Positions 48,031-56,723 of a DNA stretch of 64,000 bases are shown here, one piece after another. Position numbers and translations under genes: made by a program. The notes beneath the pieces were generated by a model, which was given only the letters and a program-made list of their open reading frames with translations, made no database searches and had not been told where the DNA came from. Source of the stretch: Phyllobacterium pellucidum (GTDB taxonomy: Bacteria > Pseudomonadota > Alphaproteobacteria > Rhizobiales > Rhizobiaceae); contig NZ_JABUMX010000002.1 in the NCBI RefSeq assembly GCF_013327855.1, positions 992,001 to 1,056,000 on the forward strand, given 5' to 3'. Every line of letters begins with the position of its first letter. The first letter of the stretch is position 1.

Positions 48031-51000
48031 CTTCAACTCCAGGCCAACCTTTATCGGGTTTCGATACAAATGCCTTGCATTCCGCGATGTCCTTGCACGT
48101 CTGCGGCAAGCGATATTTGAAACCGGCTGCACCCTGAAGCGAGGTTCCGCTGGCATTCTGCCACCGCATCTCGAGGATATCGCTCAGCGGCTGGGTTCCA
48201 ACGAGATATCGCCACTTGCGCAACTTGACGTCTTCGAGCCACAGCCAATCGCCCTGAACGCCTGCGTCGATGATTTTGGGACCGATATATACGATGCGGG
48301 TCCGAGCCGTATGCCCGTCGTCCGGCTCGGCAAGGCCATTCGCAGCATCCCTATACTGCACCTCTATCGTGTTCTGGCAGTCCGACAGATCATCAAGGCA
48401 TTTCTTGTTGTCATAACCCGCTCTGTATACCACAAGCTGCTTGTCATTTGTATCAAGATCGACGGGACCGGCGTCACAGGTGCGATAGGTCGGCCTCGTG
48501 TCGAGGGCCCTGACATCGTCGGGTCCGCCCTTCCCTGCCGTCGCCCTGAAAAGGTTTACCCTGTAGGACCGGCACGCCCGCCCTTCTTTGGCCGCATCGT
48601 TCCCTTGACCGTCGGCCAGCAACCCTGCGCCAGCCATTCCGGTCGGGACTTGGATCGGATCAGAAAGGCCTGTCGTTGTCCACAAATACACATTCGTCCG
48701 CTTGCCCGCATGTTCCGGGCCGATGTTCGGAATCAAAAAGCCGACGACCGCGCCGGCCTGGACGAACTTCACATCCTGGATTTTTACATCTGCCAGCCGC
48801 GTGCGTATCTCGCGATCCTGGACGAGGAGGTTGATTTTCTCGCCGCTTTCAGTCGAGCGCGGTCCGCGAACGCCAAATTGCGTCGGTGTGTTGAGCCGCC
48901 GCAAGCCTACATATGTGTCGAGCCGCGTGGTCATATTGTTGCTGGGTGATTCCGATACGTCGAGACGGAAAACCCAGTTGCCGTCCTTCGACCCGCATTC
49001 AAGTTTTGTAACGGTACTTATGGGGTTTCCATCGAAGGGTGACGGCACCTTGAACGCTATCTTGGACGCATCTAATGCGCCGGAATTCTCGGTCGCCTTC
49101 TTGCAGTCCACGTTCTGGATTTCGCCCTTCGGCAAGCCAGGCTCGAACGAAACCATAAGATCGGCGCCATAGACCGCGCGCGCACCGGTATCGATGAGGC
49201 CGATGGTTTTACGCAGCACGGATTTCTGCTGTTCGTCATGCGTAGATTGATAGTCCGCTTTTACCGTGTCGATCAGCCATTTCAGGGCGCGATCGTCAGC
49301 ACCGTTACGAGGGGCCGTCGAATTGGCGAAATCATTGACCGCGAGCGCACGGTTGAGTTGCACCGCAAGGCCGTCAGCCCTGACGCGCTCATTATTGGCC
49401 CACAACGAGGCTCCAAGCGCGACCATGGCCAAAACGGCGATGGCGCTGACACCCCACATGACGAGGGTCTGCAACTGGTTGACCCATTTGCTGCCCCATT
49501 CGCGCCACTTGACGGCGTCGCGCCAGAGGTCTCCTATCCAACGAATACGCTTGTCCGGCTCTACCAGGGCCTGGCCAGTATCGCCGATTGAAACAAGTTG
49601 CTTCTTTTTCTCGACAAGAACGTCCTTGGCCCACGCATCGCTGTAGCGGGAATCCGGGCCGAACAGCAGGCGTAGTGTCGCCTGGCTTTCCGAAGGGATC
49701 AGCGTGCTCGCCGCCTCCCAGTTCCTGTGGAACAAGCGATGCAGCAGCCCGCTTTCGATATTGTCGATCGCCGGAAGCTCCTGGATTGCGAGCTGCGCCA
49801 GGCGCTGTTCGAGGCGCTTTTGCAATTCGAGATGCTGCTTGTACGCCGCCCAGTTACGGATGAGCGACTCGTGCGTGACATTGTAGATGTCCGACCTCTC
49901 TCCGCTCTCGGATGGCAGGAGTTCGACGAGGCCCGCATCCTCGAACTTTTGCAGCGCATCGCGCAGGTAGGACCGAAGGAGCTCCTTCGCCGCCTTCGAT
50001 GTTCCGAGCCGAACCGCGCCGGCGCTCGTCGCCAGCATCTCGTCGACCGAAACGAATTTTCTCACCGCCTGGCCGCCATCATCGAGCTGCGCCAGACAGC
50101 ACAAGGAAACGGAAAGAATTCCTTCTGCCTCAAGACGCAAATCATTCTGGCCGCCCTTGAAGCCTTGCTCCATCGCCATCGCCGTCATCACGTCCTCGGC
50201 CTCGGCGAAAACCCGATCGGCGGCGGCGTTGAGACAGCGCCCGAGCCGGCATACCTGCTCGTTGGCCGCCGTTGGCGTCCAACCGGGAACGGACGCAAGA
50301 TGCTGGGTGTCGATTTCGAACTGCGCATCCTTGTTCTTTGCCCGCCTCGCAATCCAGTCATCGACGGCGTGTTCCCAGACCAGCGGCAGAAAATGCTGCA
50401 AGAGGGGCAACTTATCGGCCTTGTGCTGAAGAGCTTCGCCGGCCTCCCGGTACGCCTCCTTGAGCTCCTTCACCGATTCTGCCGTGTAGGGTGCGATCCG
50501 CGCTTCGGTGGCGGCGTCGAGGGGCAGTTCCCAGAGCTTGGCAAGTCGGCCTGCCGGCTCGACGATTGCCGCCTCGATGTCATCACCGGTGACGAGGTCA
50601 ACCAGATACATCGAGGAATTGATAACCTCGGCCATGCCGGCATATTCGGAAAACCGGTGGAGTTCCTCGCTGCGCATCGTGGCAACCGCGAAGAGACATG
50701 CAGGCTTGTACTCGTAAATATCGCGGAGCAAGCCAATCAGCGCCTTGCGACCATCCGCATCGCACTCCTTGCGGAATATCTCCTCGAACTGATCGATGTG
50801 AAGCAGGAGCAGTGGGCGCCCGCTCCGCTCGCCATAGCTTGCGGCTTCGTCAAAAGTCGCAAGGACTTCACTGACGAAATCAAATACCGATCGGGTCGAT
50901 ATGGTGCCTTTGGTCGGCGAAATCTCGCGATCCAGCCATCGCAGCGTTGCTGTCTCGACATCGTGCTGTGTTGCACCGTCGGGCCATTCGATACCAAACT

Positions 51001-51565
51001 CGCGCGCCGCTCCGCGTATACGGTCCGTTGCCCCACGGATCGAGGCCGATTTTTCCGCGGTCGAGCGCTCGGGGAAGTCGCCTTTGGGCATGTCTTCAGT
51101 ATCGGGATCGACATAGGCGAGGTCGATGATCGAACGTAGAACGCTCCACAAAGCTTGTTGAAGTTGCCCGATCGGATCTTTTGCCGGCCGCATTTCGGCG
51201 ACATACCAAGCGCCCCATTGCCCCTTGATCGGAATACTGTCGAGTTCCGCGATAAGGCCAGCGCGTGTCAGCGAAGACTTGCCGCTGCCCGAACCGCCGA
51301 CGACAAAGGTCATTCTCCCGGATGTCGCCGTGTTCTCGGTCTCGCGATTGGCGAAGAATTTTTTCAGATCGCGCTTTTGTGTTTCGCGGCCACAGAAATA
51401 CCGCGCAAGGTCCCTGCGAAAACTGCGCAGGCCCGGATAGGGGGTCGTGATGAGGATACCCGCCCCCTTGGCGAAACACGATTTGTCACCCGCTAGCCAG
51501 CGCCGGATGAAGATCTCGGCATGGGTCTCCGGCAGGTCGGTCGCTGCACCGGGGATTACGTTCAC
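48014..51565 (-). CDS. nSTAND1-type NTPase with a transmembrane segment and unknown C-terminal domain
   Basis: The 1183-residue protein begins with a short domain and PYPGLRSFRRDLARYFCGRE, the entry to nSTAND1 NTPases. The P-loop is VVGGSGSGKSSLTRAGLIAE (about residues 88-107) and Walker B is LLLLHIDQFEEIF (near 255). A winged-helix/arm region with VTHESLIRNWAAY follows near 560. One transmembrane helix lies at about 698-722 (LVMWGVSAIAVLAMVALGAS). The last 460 residues, rich in beta-strand, are of no family I know and should lie across the membrane. STAND proteins are signalling switches that oligomerise on ligand binding. GTG 51565 follows GGAGGCGG. It is 13 bases after the EAD1 gene and overlaps the precursor gene. 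Confidence 0.87.
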   Translation of the reverse strand: MNVIPGAATDLPETHAEIFIRRWLAGDKSCFAKGAGILITTPYPGLRSFRRDLARYFCGRETQKRDLKKFFANRETENTATSGRMTFVVGGSGSGKSSLTRAGLIAELDSIPIKGQWGAWYVAEMRPAKDPIGQLQQALWSVLRSIIDLAYVDPDTEDMPKGDFPERSTAEKSASIRGATDRIRGAAREFGIEWPDGATQHDVETATLRWLDREISPTKGTISTRSVFDFVSEVLATFDEAASYGERSGRPLLLLHIDQFEEIFRKECDADGRKALIGLLRDIYEYKPACLFAVATMRSEELHRFSEYAGMAEVINSSMYLVDLVTGDDIEAAIVEPAGRLAKLWELPLDAATEARIAPYTAESVKELKEAYREAGEALQHKADKLPLLQHFLPLVWEHAVDDWIARRAKNKDAQFEIDTQHLASVPGWTPTAANEQVCRLGRCLNAAADRVFAEAEDVMTAMAMEQGFKGGQNDLRLEAEGILSVSLCCLAQLDDGGQAVRKFVSVDEMLATSAGAVRLGTSKAAKELLRSYLRDALQKFEDAGLVELLPSESGERSDIYNVTHESLIRNWAAYKQHLELQKRLEQRLAQLAIQELPAIDNIESGLLHRLFHRNWEAASTLIPSESQATLRLLFGPDSRYSDAWAKDVLVEKKKQLVSIGDTGQALVEPDKRIRWIGDLWRDAVKWREWGSKWVNQLQTLVMWGVSAIAVLAMVALGASLWANNERVRADGLAVQLNRALAVNDFANSTAPRNGADDRALKWLIDTVKADYQSTHDEQQKSVLRKTIGLIDTGARAVYGADLMVSFEPGLPKGEIQNVDCKKATENSGALDASKIAFKVPSPFDGNPISTVTKLECGSKDGNWVFRLDVSESPSNNMTTRLDTYVGLRRLNTPTQFGVRGPRSTESGEKINLLVQDREIRTRLADVKIQDVKFVQAGAVVGFLIPNIGPEHAGKRTNVYLWTTTGLSDPIQVPTGMAGAGLLADGQGNDAAKEGRACRSYRVNLFRATAGKGGPDDVRALDTRPTYRTCDAGPVDLDTNDKQLVVYRAGYDNKKCLDDLSDCQNTIEVQYRDAANGLAEPDDGHTARTRIVYIGPKIIDAGVQGDWLWLEDVKLRKWRYLVGTQPLSDILEMRWQNASGTSLQGAAGFKYRLPQTCKDIAECKAFVSKPDKGWPGVEDESNE

Positions 51566-51578
51566 GCGTACCGCCTCC

Positions 51579-53303
51579 CTAGTGGTGCATCATGTCTTTG
51601 GCCGCATCGATTAGATGGTTCATATCGCTGCTGTTGAAATCGATCTTGTTGTTGTCGCGTCTGACCTTGAGCAGGTTCCAGCGCCGCACAGAAAGGCCTT
51701 CGTCAAATTTGAGACCATCGAACTTATCGAAATTCTGAAACAGCACGGCGATACGGAAAATCTTCGGCTCGCGATCCGGAAAATATTGTCCGACCAGTCG
51801 GTCGATCCGCGTATCCCAATCCTCGAAATGATTGATCGTATGCTGCTTATCGCCGGGCCTGGTTCTCTGATCATGGGCGGCGACGATATTGAGTTGCGCC
51901 CGATTAAAACGGCTCACACTCTCCTCGAGGCTATCGAGCGATACGGCGACTGTTTCATATTCGCCAGGCTTGACCACGGTCTGGCCGAGCTTTTGCAGGT
52001 TGGTCGAAAGAAGCTGGCGGTTTGGATCGCTGTCGGGAAGATTTTCGAAACGCGTACGCAGCTTGCTCTCGCAAAGGTCGCCGAAGCCGGCAAGTTTGGC
52101 AAGCTTTGCCCCGATTTCTTCGACCGAACCTTTCCAGGCGTTCTCTGTTTTCGGATTGATCTCCGTGCTGTCCCACCACTCGCCTGCCGAGCGCCAGTAG
52201 ACGCGCTGGAACTTGCTGACGCTATCGCGCCAAATGCCCACCACATCGTCGTTGGAATACCCGAGGGCGTCCATGAGCAGCGGGATCATCTTGTCCTTGA
52301 GCCCGCCGACAGTGGTGTTTCGCTCCGATGCGGAGCGTGTAAAAATCGGCGGATATCGGAAGAACTCGTCACGCTGCGGCACGGTCATCCGCATTGTATC
52401 GCCCCAGCCATCCTCCCAGTACTGTACACGGTCCGCGTTGAATCGGCGCAGATATTGAAAAAGCGCAACGTCGCCAGCCTGCGTGCCCGGATCGGTGTCA
52501 GCGGTCGACGGCGTCCCAAGCAACAAGACATTGGACAATTTGGGTGACAGCGGCTCGTCCGGCAGATTGAGAAAAGCCTGAAGTTCAGCGCGGACGCTAG
52601 CCCTGTCTTTTGGATCATTCTTGAGCTCCCGCAAGAATATGGGCTCGTCATCGATGGCAGGATACTTGGCGCGATAGCGGTCCTTCCATTTGTTCCACCA
52701 GTTGCCCATCTCCTCCTTCTCATAGATGAGCATGAAACGTTTGCGCGCCTCGGGGGGACCCGAACGGGATTTGAGCCAATCGTTGAACGCATGGTCGAAG
52801 ACAGTACCATCCGTCGCTTCCAGATTTTCGAGATCGACCGGCGTTGCAATAGCGAGGAAATACTTGGACTGGCTGATCTGCTCTGCTTTGAGTTCAGTAA
52901 CTTTCGCCCACAGCTCAGCAGTAAATGGATGGTATTGTGCAAAGTAATCGAAGACGCCTTCGTCATCGCAATACTTGAAAGCGACTTCCCCTTGCATGTA
53001 GGTCCGGAACCACATGTTGCTGTCGATATCGACTGGGTCCATAAGCGACTGGATCTGCGAGCGGATTCGCTTCTTTGTCGTCAGAATGCGCAGGAACTTG
53101 TCCATCAGTGCTTCGGGAATAATCGTATCGACAATGTAATCCTGCAGCGCCTCCTCATAGCCGAGGTCCGGATTGACCACCGTTGCGGGAAGCGGCAAAA
53201 ATTCCTGATCGGATAGAAAGATAGAGAAGAGGTTCAGGTTGGGAAACGCCTGACCAATCAAATATCGAAGCAATTTGATTTCACTGCCACTCAAGTCACT
53301 CAC
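51579..53303 (-). CDS. EAD1-like adaptor protein with large unassigned C-terminal region
   Basis: The 574-residue protein opens with MSDLSGSEIKLLRYLIGQAF, FSIFLSDQE, YEEALQDYIVDT, the same adaptor as the N-terminus of the protease at 45531-46583. The rest, about 480 residues, has alternating hydrophobic strands (YFLAIATPVDL, RKRFMLIYEKEE, NVLLLGTPSTADTD) that suggest one or two alpha/beta domains, perhaps an inactive STAND-like module, but no NTPase or nuclease motif is seen. It is Trp- and Asp-rich. I chose GTG 53303, with GGGGA 8 bases upstream; the TTG at 53342 lacks a site and overlaps a possible -10 (TATATT, 53341-53346). First gene of the operon. Confidence 0.78.
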   Translation of the reverse strand: MSDLSGSEIKLLRYLIGQAFPNLNLFSIFLSDQEFLPLPATVVNPDLGYEEALQDYIVDTIIPEALMDKFLRILTTKKRIRSQIQSLMDPVDIDSNMWFRTYMQGEVAFKYCDDEGVFDYFAQYHPFTAELWAKVTELKAEQISQSKYFLAIATPVDLENLEATDGTVFDHAFNDWLKSRSGPPEARKRFMLIYEKEEMGNWWNKWKDRYRAKYPAIDDEPIFLRELKNDPKDRASVRAELQAFLNLPDEPLSPKLSNVLLLGTPSTADTDPGTQAGDVALFQYLRRFNADRVQYWEDGWGDTMRMTVPQRDEFFRYPPIFTRSASERNTTVGGLKDKMIPLLMDALGYSNDDVVGIWRDSVSKFQRVYWRSAGEWWDSTEINPKTENAWKGSVEEIGAKLAKLAGFGDLCESKLRTRFENLPDSDPNRQLLSTNLQKLGQTVVKPGEYETVAVSLDSLEESVSRFNRAQLNIVAAHDQRTRPGDKQHTINHFEDWDTRIDRLVGQYFPDREPKIFRIAVLFQNFDKFDGLKFDEGLSVRRWNLLKVRRDNNKIDFNSSDMNHLIDAAKDMMHH

Positions 53304-53987
53304 GCAAGCGTCCCCCGAGACACGAGAACTCTGATTGGTCAATATAGCATAAATTACTTAAAGTTCACTCGGATAGACTGGAGAATCTTTAATCACTTGG
53401 TATTAACATGTTGGACCATAACTTGTTCATCGCCCGTCTTCTACAACTAAGTACTCGATTTCATTGCAGAAAACACTGAATAGCCGCGCAGAGGGTCTTA
53501 CTTTACGTAGCGTGGCTCCGAAATAGCGCCGTCACAATCACTGATCTATCATCATGGCATCCCGCCAGACCGCTCTCGAATACTGAACGGCGCTTACGAC
53601 GGGATGGATCGCCGCAAGCGCCTCTTCTTGAACCAACTAATTCCTTTGGAGCAAATGGGGCAGGCTTCAGCAGATTTCGCTTGATCAGGCGCAATTTTGT
53701 GTCAAGATCGTCAAATATTCGCTTGAATAGTACATGTTACTAAAGCATTTGCAACAACTTATAGTTGATAATACTGGAGTTTATTAGGTTTATTGGTCTT
53801 GCACCAATGCTGAAGATTCCAGGTCGAATTACTTTGCCTATTGAATAGCAGTGCATGGCGGCAACCCGAGGTACGCGACCTGACAGCGATATCGGGAATT
53901 GACGTGGACGGCAGACTGGAGTTGCGCCCGTTTTACGAAGCCAGGCGTTGGCGGGTCTTGGACCATGTTCCATTTGCGGAGGATAGG
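53304..53987. other. 684-base AT-rich divergent region between the two conflict operons
   Basis: No reading frame looks coding. The region is clearly AT-richer than its neighbours, which suggests acquired DNA. It must hold the promoters of both divergent operons. Confidence 0.55.
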
Positions 53988-54353
53988 ATGCCTGCGACCC
54001 CTCAACTGCTCGATCTGACGGCACTCGGCACCATTGGCGGCATGACGCTTGCAACGACTGCAGTAACGAACGGCCTTTGGCGTTCCCTAGGCTGGCAACC
54101 GCGATGGCTGGGGCTCGCAGTGTCTTTAGTGATCTGCCTCGCAACCGCGTTCTTTGCCGGCAGCACCGCCGGAGCCGACCTCTTCCTTGCGGTCCTCAAT
54201 GCCTTTGTCGTCTACCTCGCCGCGGCTGGCACGAGCGGCGCCGGCGCCGCGCTCCAGGGCGGCGAAGCACCCGCTCCCGCAAATGAGGGGCGCGAACTGC
54301 CCGGAGTGGACGAGGGACCAGCGGAAAGGCAGTTCCTGCGCTCCTGGTTTTGA
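53988..54353 (+). CDS. Small membrane protein of the island
   Basis: The 121-residue protein has two strong hydrophobic helices (GLAVSLVICLATAFFAG, residues 42-58, and ADLFLAVLNAFVVYLAAAG, 63-81), preceded by a weaker one, and an acidic soluble tail. GGAGGATAGG before ATG 53988 supports this start over the TTG at 53841. It leads an operon with the protease-nuclease and amidase genes. The family is unknown. A holin-like or sensory role is possible given the amidase two genes down, but this is a guess. Confidence 0.72.
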   Translation: MPATPQLLDLTALGTIGGMTLATTAVTNGLWRSLGWQPRWLGLAVSLVICLATAFFAGSTAGADLFLAVLNAFVVYLAAAGTSGAGAALQGGEAPAPANEGRELPGVDEGPAERQFLRSWF

Positions 54354-54404
54354 CGAATGGAGCTTTTGCAATGAGTTGCGCCTGAGGGCGGACAGGTGGG
54401 GAAA

Positions 54405-56708
54405 ATGGGGAATACGGACGCTGACAGGCTGAAGGATTATCTGACGCTCATCACCAGGAAACATGGCGGTATCGAGCCCATCAGAAACATGCTGGAGGAG
54501 CGGACCAAGGCTGGAGGCGATTCCGGTCTCGAAAGCATGCCCGGCGATACGGATGAGACGAGGCTCGCCAAATCGGGCCTCGAAGCGATCGAGCTTGGCC
54601 GCGATCCCTCCGAGGGTGAGCTTTACGGCCTTGAAGCGATCATCCTGCCGGACTTGCGCCCGGCAATCGACATCGTCGACAATACCTTTACCGTCACGCA
54701 TCCGCTCTGGCGACGCCTTTCGGACGATGCCGCCATCCGCACCAGGATAGAAGGGATCATTCCGTCGATCGGCCGCATCGAATTGCCGGGCAACAACAAG
54801 TATCCCTATGGTGGCACCGGCTTTGTCGTCGGCGACGGCCTGCTGATGACCAACAGGCATGTCGCCGAAATTTTCTCGAAAGGGCTTGGCGACCGCAGGC
54901 TCGCCTTTATCGACGGCGCACGGGCGGCCATTGATTTCAAGCGCGAACAGGGACGTCCGACCGGCCCGATGCTCGACGTCGTTCGCGTGGTCATGATCCA
55001 TCCCTATTGGGACATGGCAATTCTTGCCGTGAACGGCCTTCCCGCAACCGCCAAGCCGTTGAAGCTTTCGCTATCGGATGCGCGCGACCTTACGGGCCAC
55101 GATATTTTTGCCATCGGCTATCCCGCCTTCGATCCCCGCAACCCCTCCGATGTTCAGAACGATGTCATGGCAGGACGTTACGGCGTCAAGCGGTTGCAAC
55201 CGGGCGAACTCCAGGGCGGCATAACGACATCGAGCTTCGGCAAGATGGTGCCTGCCGCGACACATGACTGCTCGACGCTCGGCGGAAACTCGGGCTCGGC
55301 AATTCTCGACCTGGATAGCGGCGAGGTCATGGGCCTGCACTTCGGGGGCCTTTACCAGAAGCAGAATTATGCCGTGCCGGCGTATGAGCTTTCGCGCGAC
55401 AGCCGCGTAATTGCGGCCGGCGTGCAATTTGCCGGACCGCCGAGCGGCGGCGCCAATGATTGGGGCGATTGGTGGCAGCGGGCCGATGGTGCCGAACTTG
55501 TTGCGAATGGCGTAGACCCGACGATTTCCGGCACCGGGGATACCGCTTCCGGTGCCACCGCCAACGCCGCATCGTCGATCACGATCAAGCAAGAACGCGA
55601 GGTGGGACGCATCGTCCTGCCGCTACGCATTACCATTTCAGTCGACCTCGACGATCAGAAGGCCGTGGTCGTGGCAAGCGAAAGTGTGAGCGCCGACGAC
55701 GCTGGCATGACTGAGTCCGCGCGGGCGCCGTTCCGCGATACGGATTTCAGCACGCGCAAGGGCTATGACGCACATTTTCTCAATGACCCAAGTCAAGAGG
55801 CGCTCCTCGCGCCGGTCGAGGTGGCCATGCCGCAGGCAGCGGATGCGAGCGTGCTCGCCAGGACGCTCACGGGATCGGACACGCTTCACTATGAGAACTT
55901 CTCGATCAAGATGCATGCGCAGCGCCGCCTTGCTCTGATCACAGCGTCCAACGTCACCAAAGCGCCTGAACTCAAACGGCCTGAACCCGGTCGCGATTAT
56001 ACGCGGCGCGGCCTTTCCGGCCTCGGCGAGAGCGACCAGGAACTATGGTTTACCGATCCGCGCCTCGATGAAGCCCTGCAGATTCCGGATGTGTTTTTCA
56101 CCAGGGATCGCAAAGCTTTCGATAAGGGCCATATCGTGCGCCGCGACGACGTTGCCTGGGGCGCGACCTACGATCAACTGCGTCGGGCGAATGGCGATAC
56201 CTATCACGTTACCAATTGCTCGCCGCAGGTCGCGGGGTTCAACCGGGCCGCCAGCGGCCACGAAAATTGGGGCGATCTTGAAAACTGCGTGCTCGCCGAG
56301 GCAGCCAACGAGCGGCTCTGCGTTTTCGCCGGACCGGTGCTCGACCCTTCAGACGAAGTCTTCACCGGCGTCGGCGACGGGCGAACTGTGCTCCGCGCCA
56401 AGATCCCGTCACGCTACTGGAAGGTGATCACCAGCCGCGTGGCCGATGGCATCGCCGCCTATGGATTCATGCTTGAGCAGGACCTTGCCGACGTCGATTT
56501 CGAATTTGCCGTGCCGGCCGAATTCGTGCCGGCAATGTATCCGATTGCCGACATCGAACGCCTGGCCGGCGTCCGCTTCGACGAACAGGTGCGCAAGGCC
56601 GATCAGTACGAGACGGTTCGCGGAACCGAAGTCGGGCTGCACGCAGGCACTCGCCGGAAAAAAATGGCGGCAGGCGGGCCGGCTCAACCCGCTCGAACGC
56701 AAAAATAA
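54405..56708 (+). CDS. Trypsin-like protease fused to a DNA/RNA non-specific endonuclease
   Basis: The 767-residue protein has an N-terminal helical region of 120 residues. A trypsin domain follows with His152 (MTNRHVAE), Asp203 (PYWDMAIL) and Ser296 (LGGNSGSA). After a linker, a NUC1-type endonuclease at about 500-730 has the catalytic DKGH (His576), NCSPQ (604-608), FNR with the metal Asn at 613, and a Trp/Glu pair at 622 and 626. No signal peptide is present. A protease and a His-metal nuclease in one chain suggest that proteolysis releases or activates the nuclease. GTG 54396 is an alternative start. The amidase gene begins 16 bases after its stop. Confidence 0.9.
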   Translation: MGNTDADRLKDYLTLITRKHGGIEPIRNMLEERTKAGGDSGLESMPGDTDETRLAKSGLEAIELGRDPSEGELYGLEAIILPDLRPAIDIVDNTFTVTHPLWRRLSDDAAIRTRIEGIIPSIGRIELPGNNKYPYGGTGFVVGDGLLMTNRHVAEIFSKGLGDRRLAFIDGARAAIDFKREQGRPTGPMLDVVRVVMIHPYWDMAILAVNGLPATAKPLKLSLSDARDLTGHDIFAIGYPAFDPRNPSDVQNDVMAGRYGVKRLQPGELQGGITTSSFGKMVPAATHDCSTLGGNSGSAILDLDSGEVMGLHFGGLYQKQNYAVPAYELSRDSRVIAAGVQFAGPPSGGANDWGDWWQRADGAELVANGVDPTISGTGDTASGATANAASSITIKQEREVGRIVLPLRITISVDLDDQKAVVVASESVSADDAGMTESARAPFRDTDFSTRKGYDAHFLNDPSQEALLAPVEVAMPQAADASVLARTLTGSDTLHYENFSIKMHAQRRLALITASNVTKAPELKRPEPGRDYTRRGLSGLGESDQELWFTDPRLDEALQIPDVFFTRDRKAFDKGHIVRRDDVAWGATYDQLRRANGDTYHVTNCSPQVAGFNRAASGHENWGDLENCVLAEAANERLCVFAGPVLDPSDEVFTGVGDGRTVLRAKIPSRYWKVITSRVADGIAAYGFMLEQDLADVDFEFAVPAEFVPAMYPIADIERLAGVRFDEQVRKADQYETVRGTEVGLHAGTRRKKMAAGGPAQPARTQK

Positions 56709-56723
56709 GGGAGGGTACAATCG

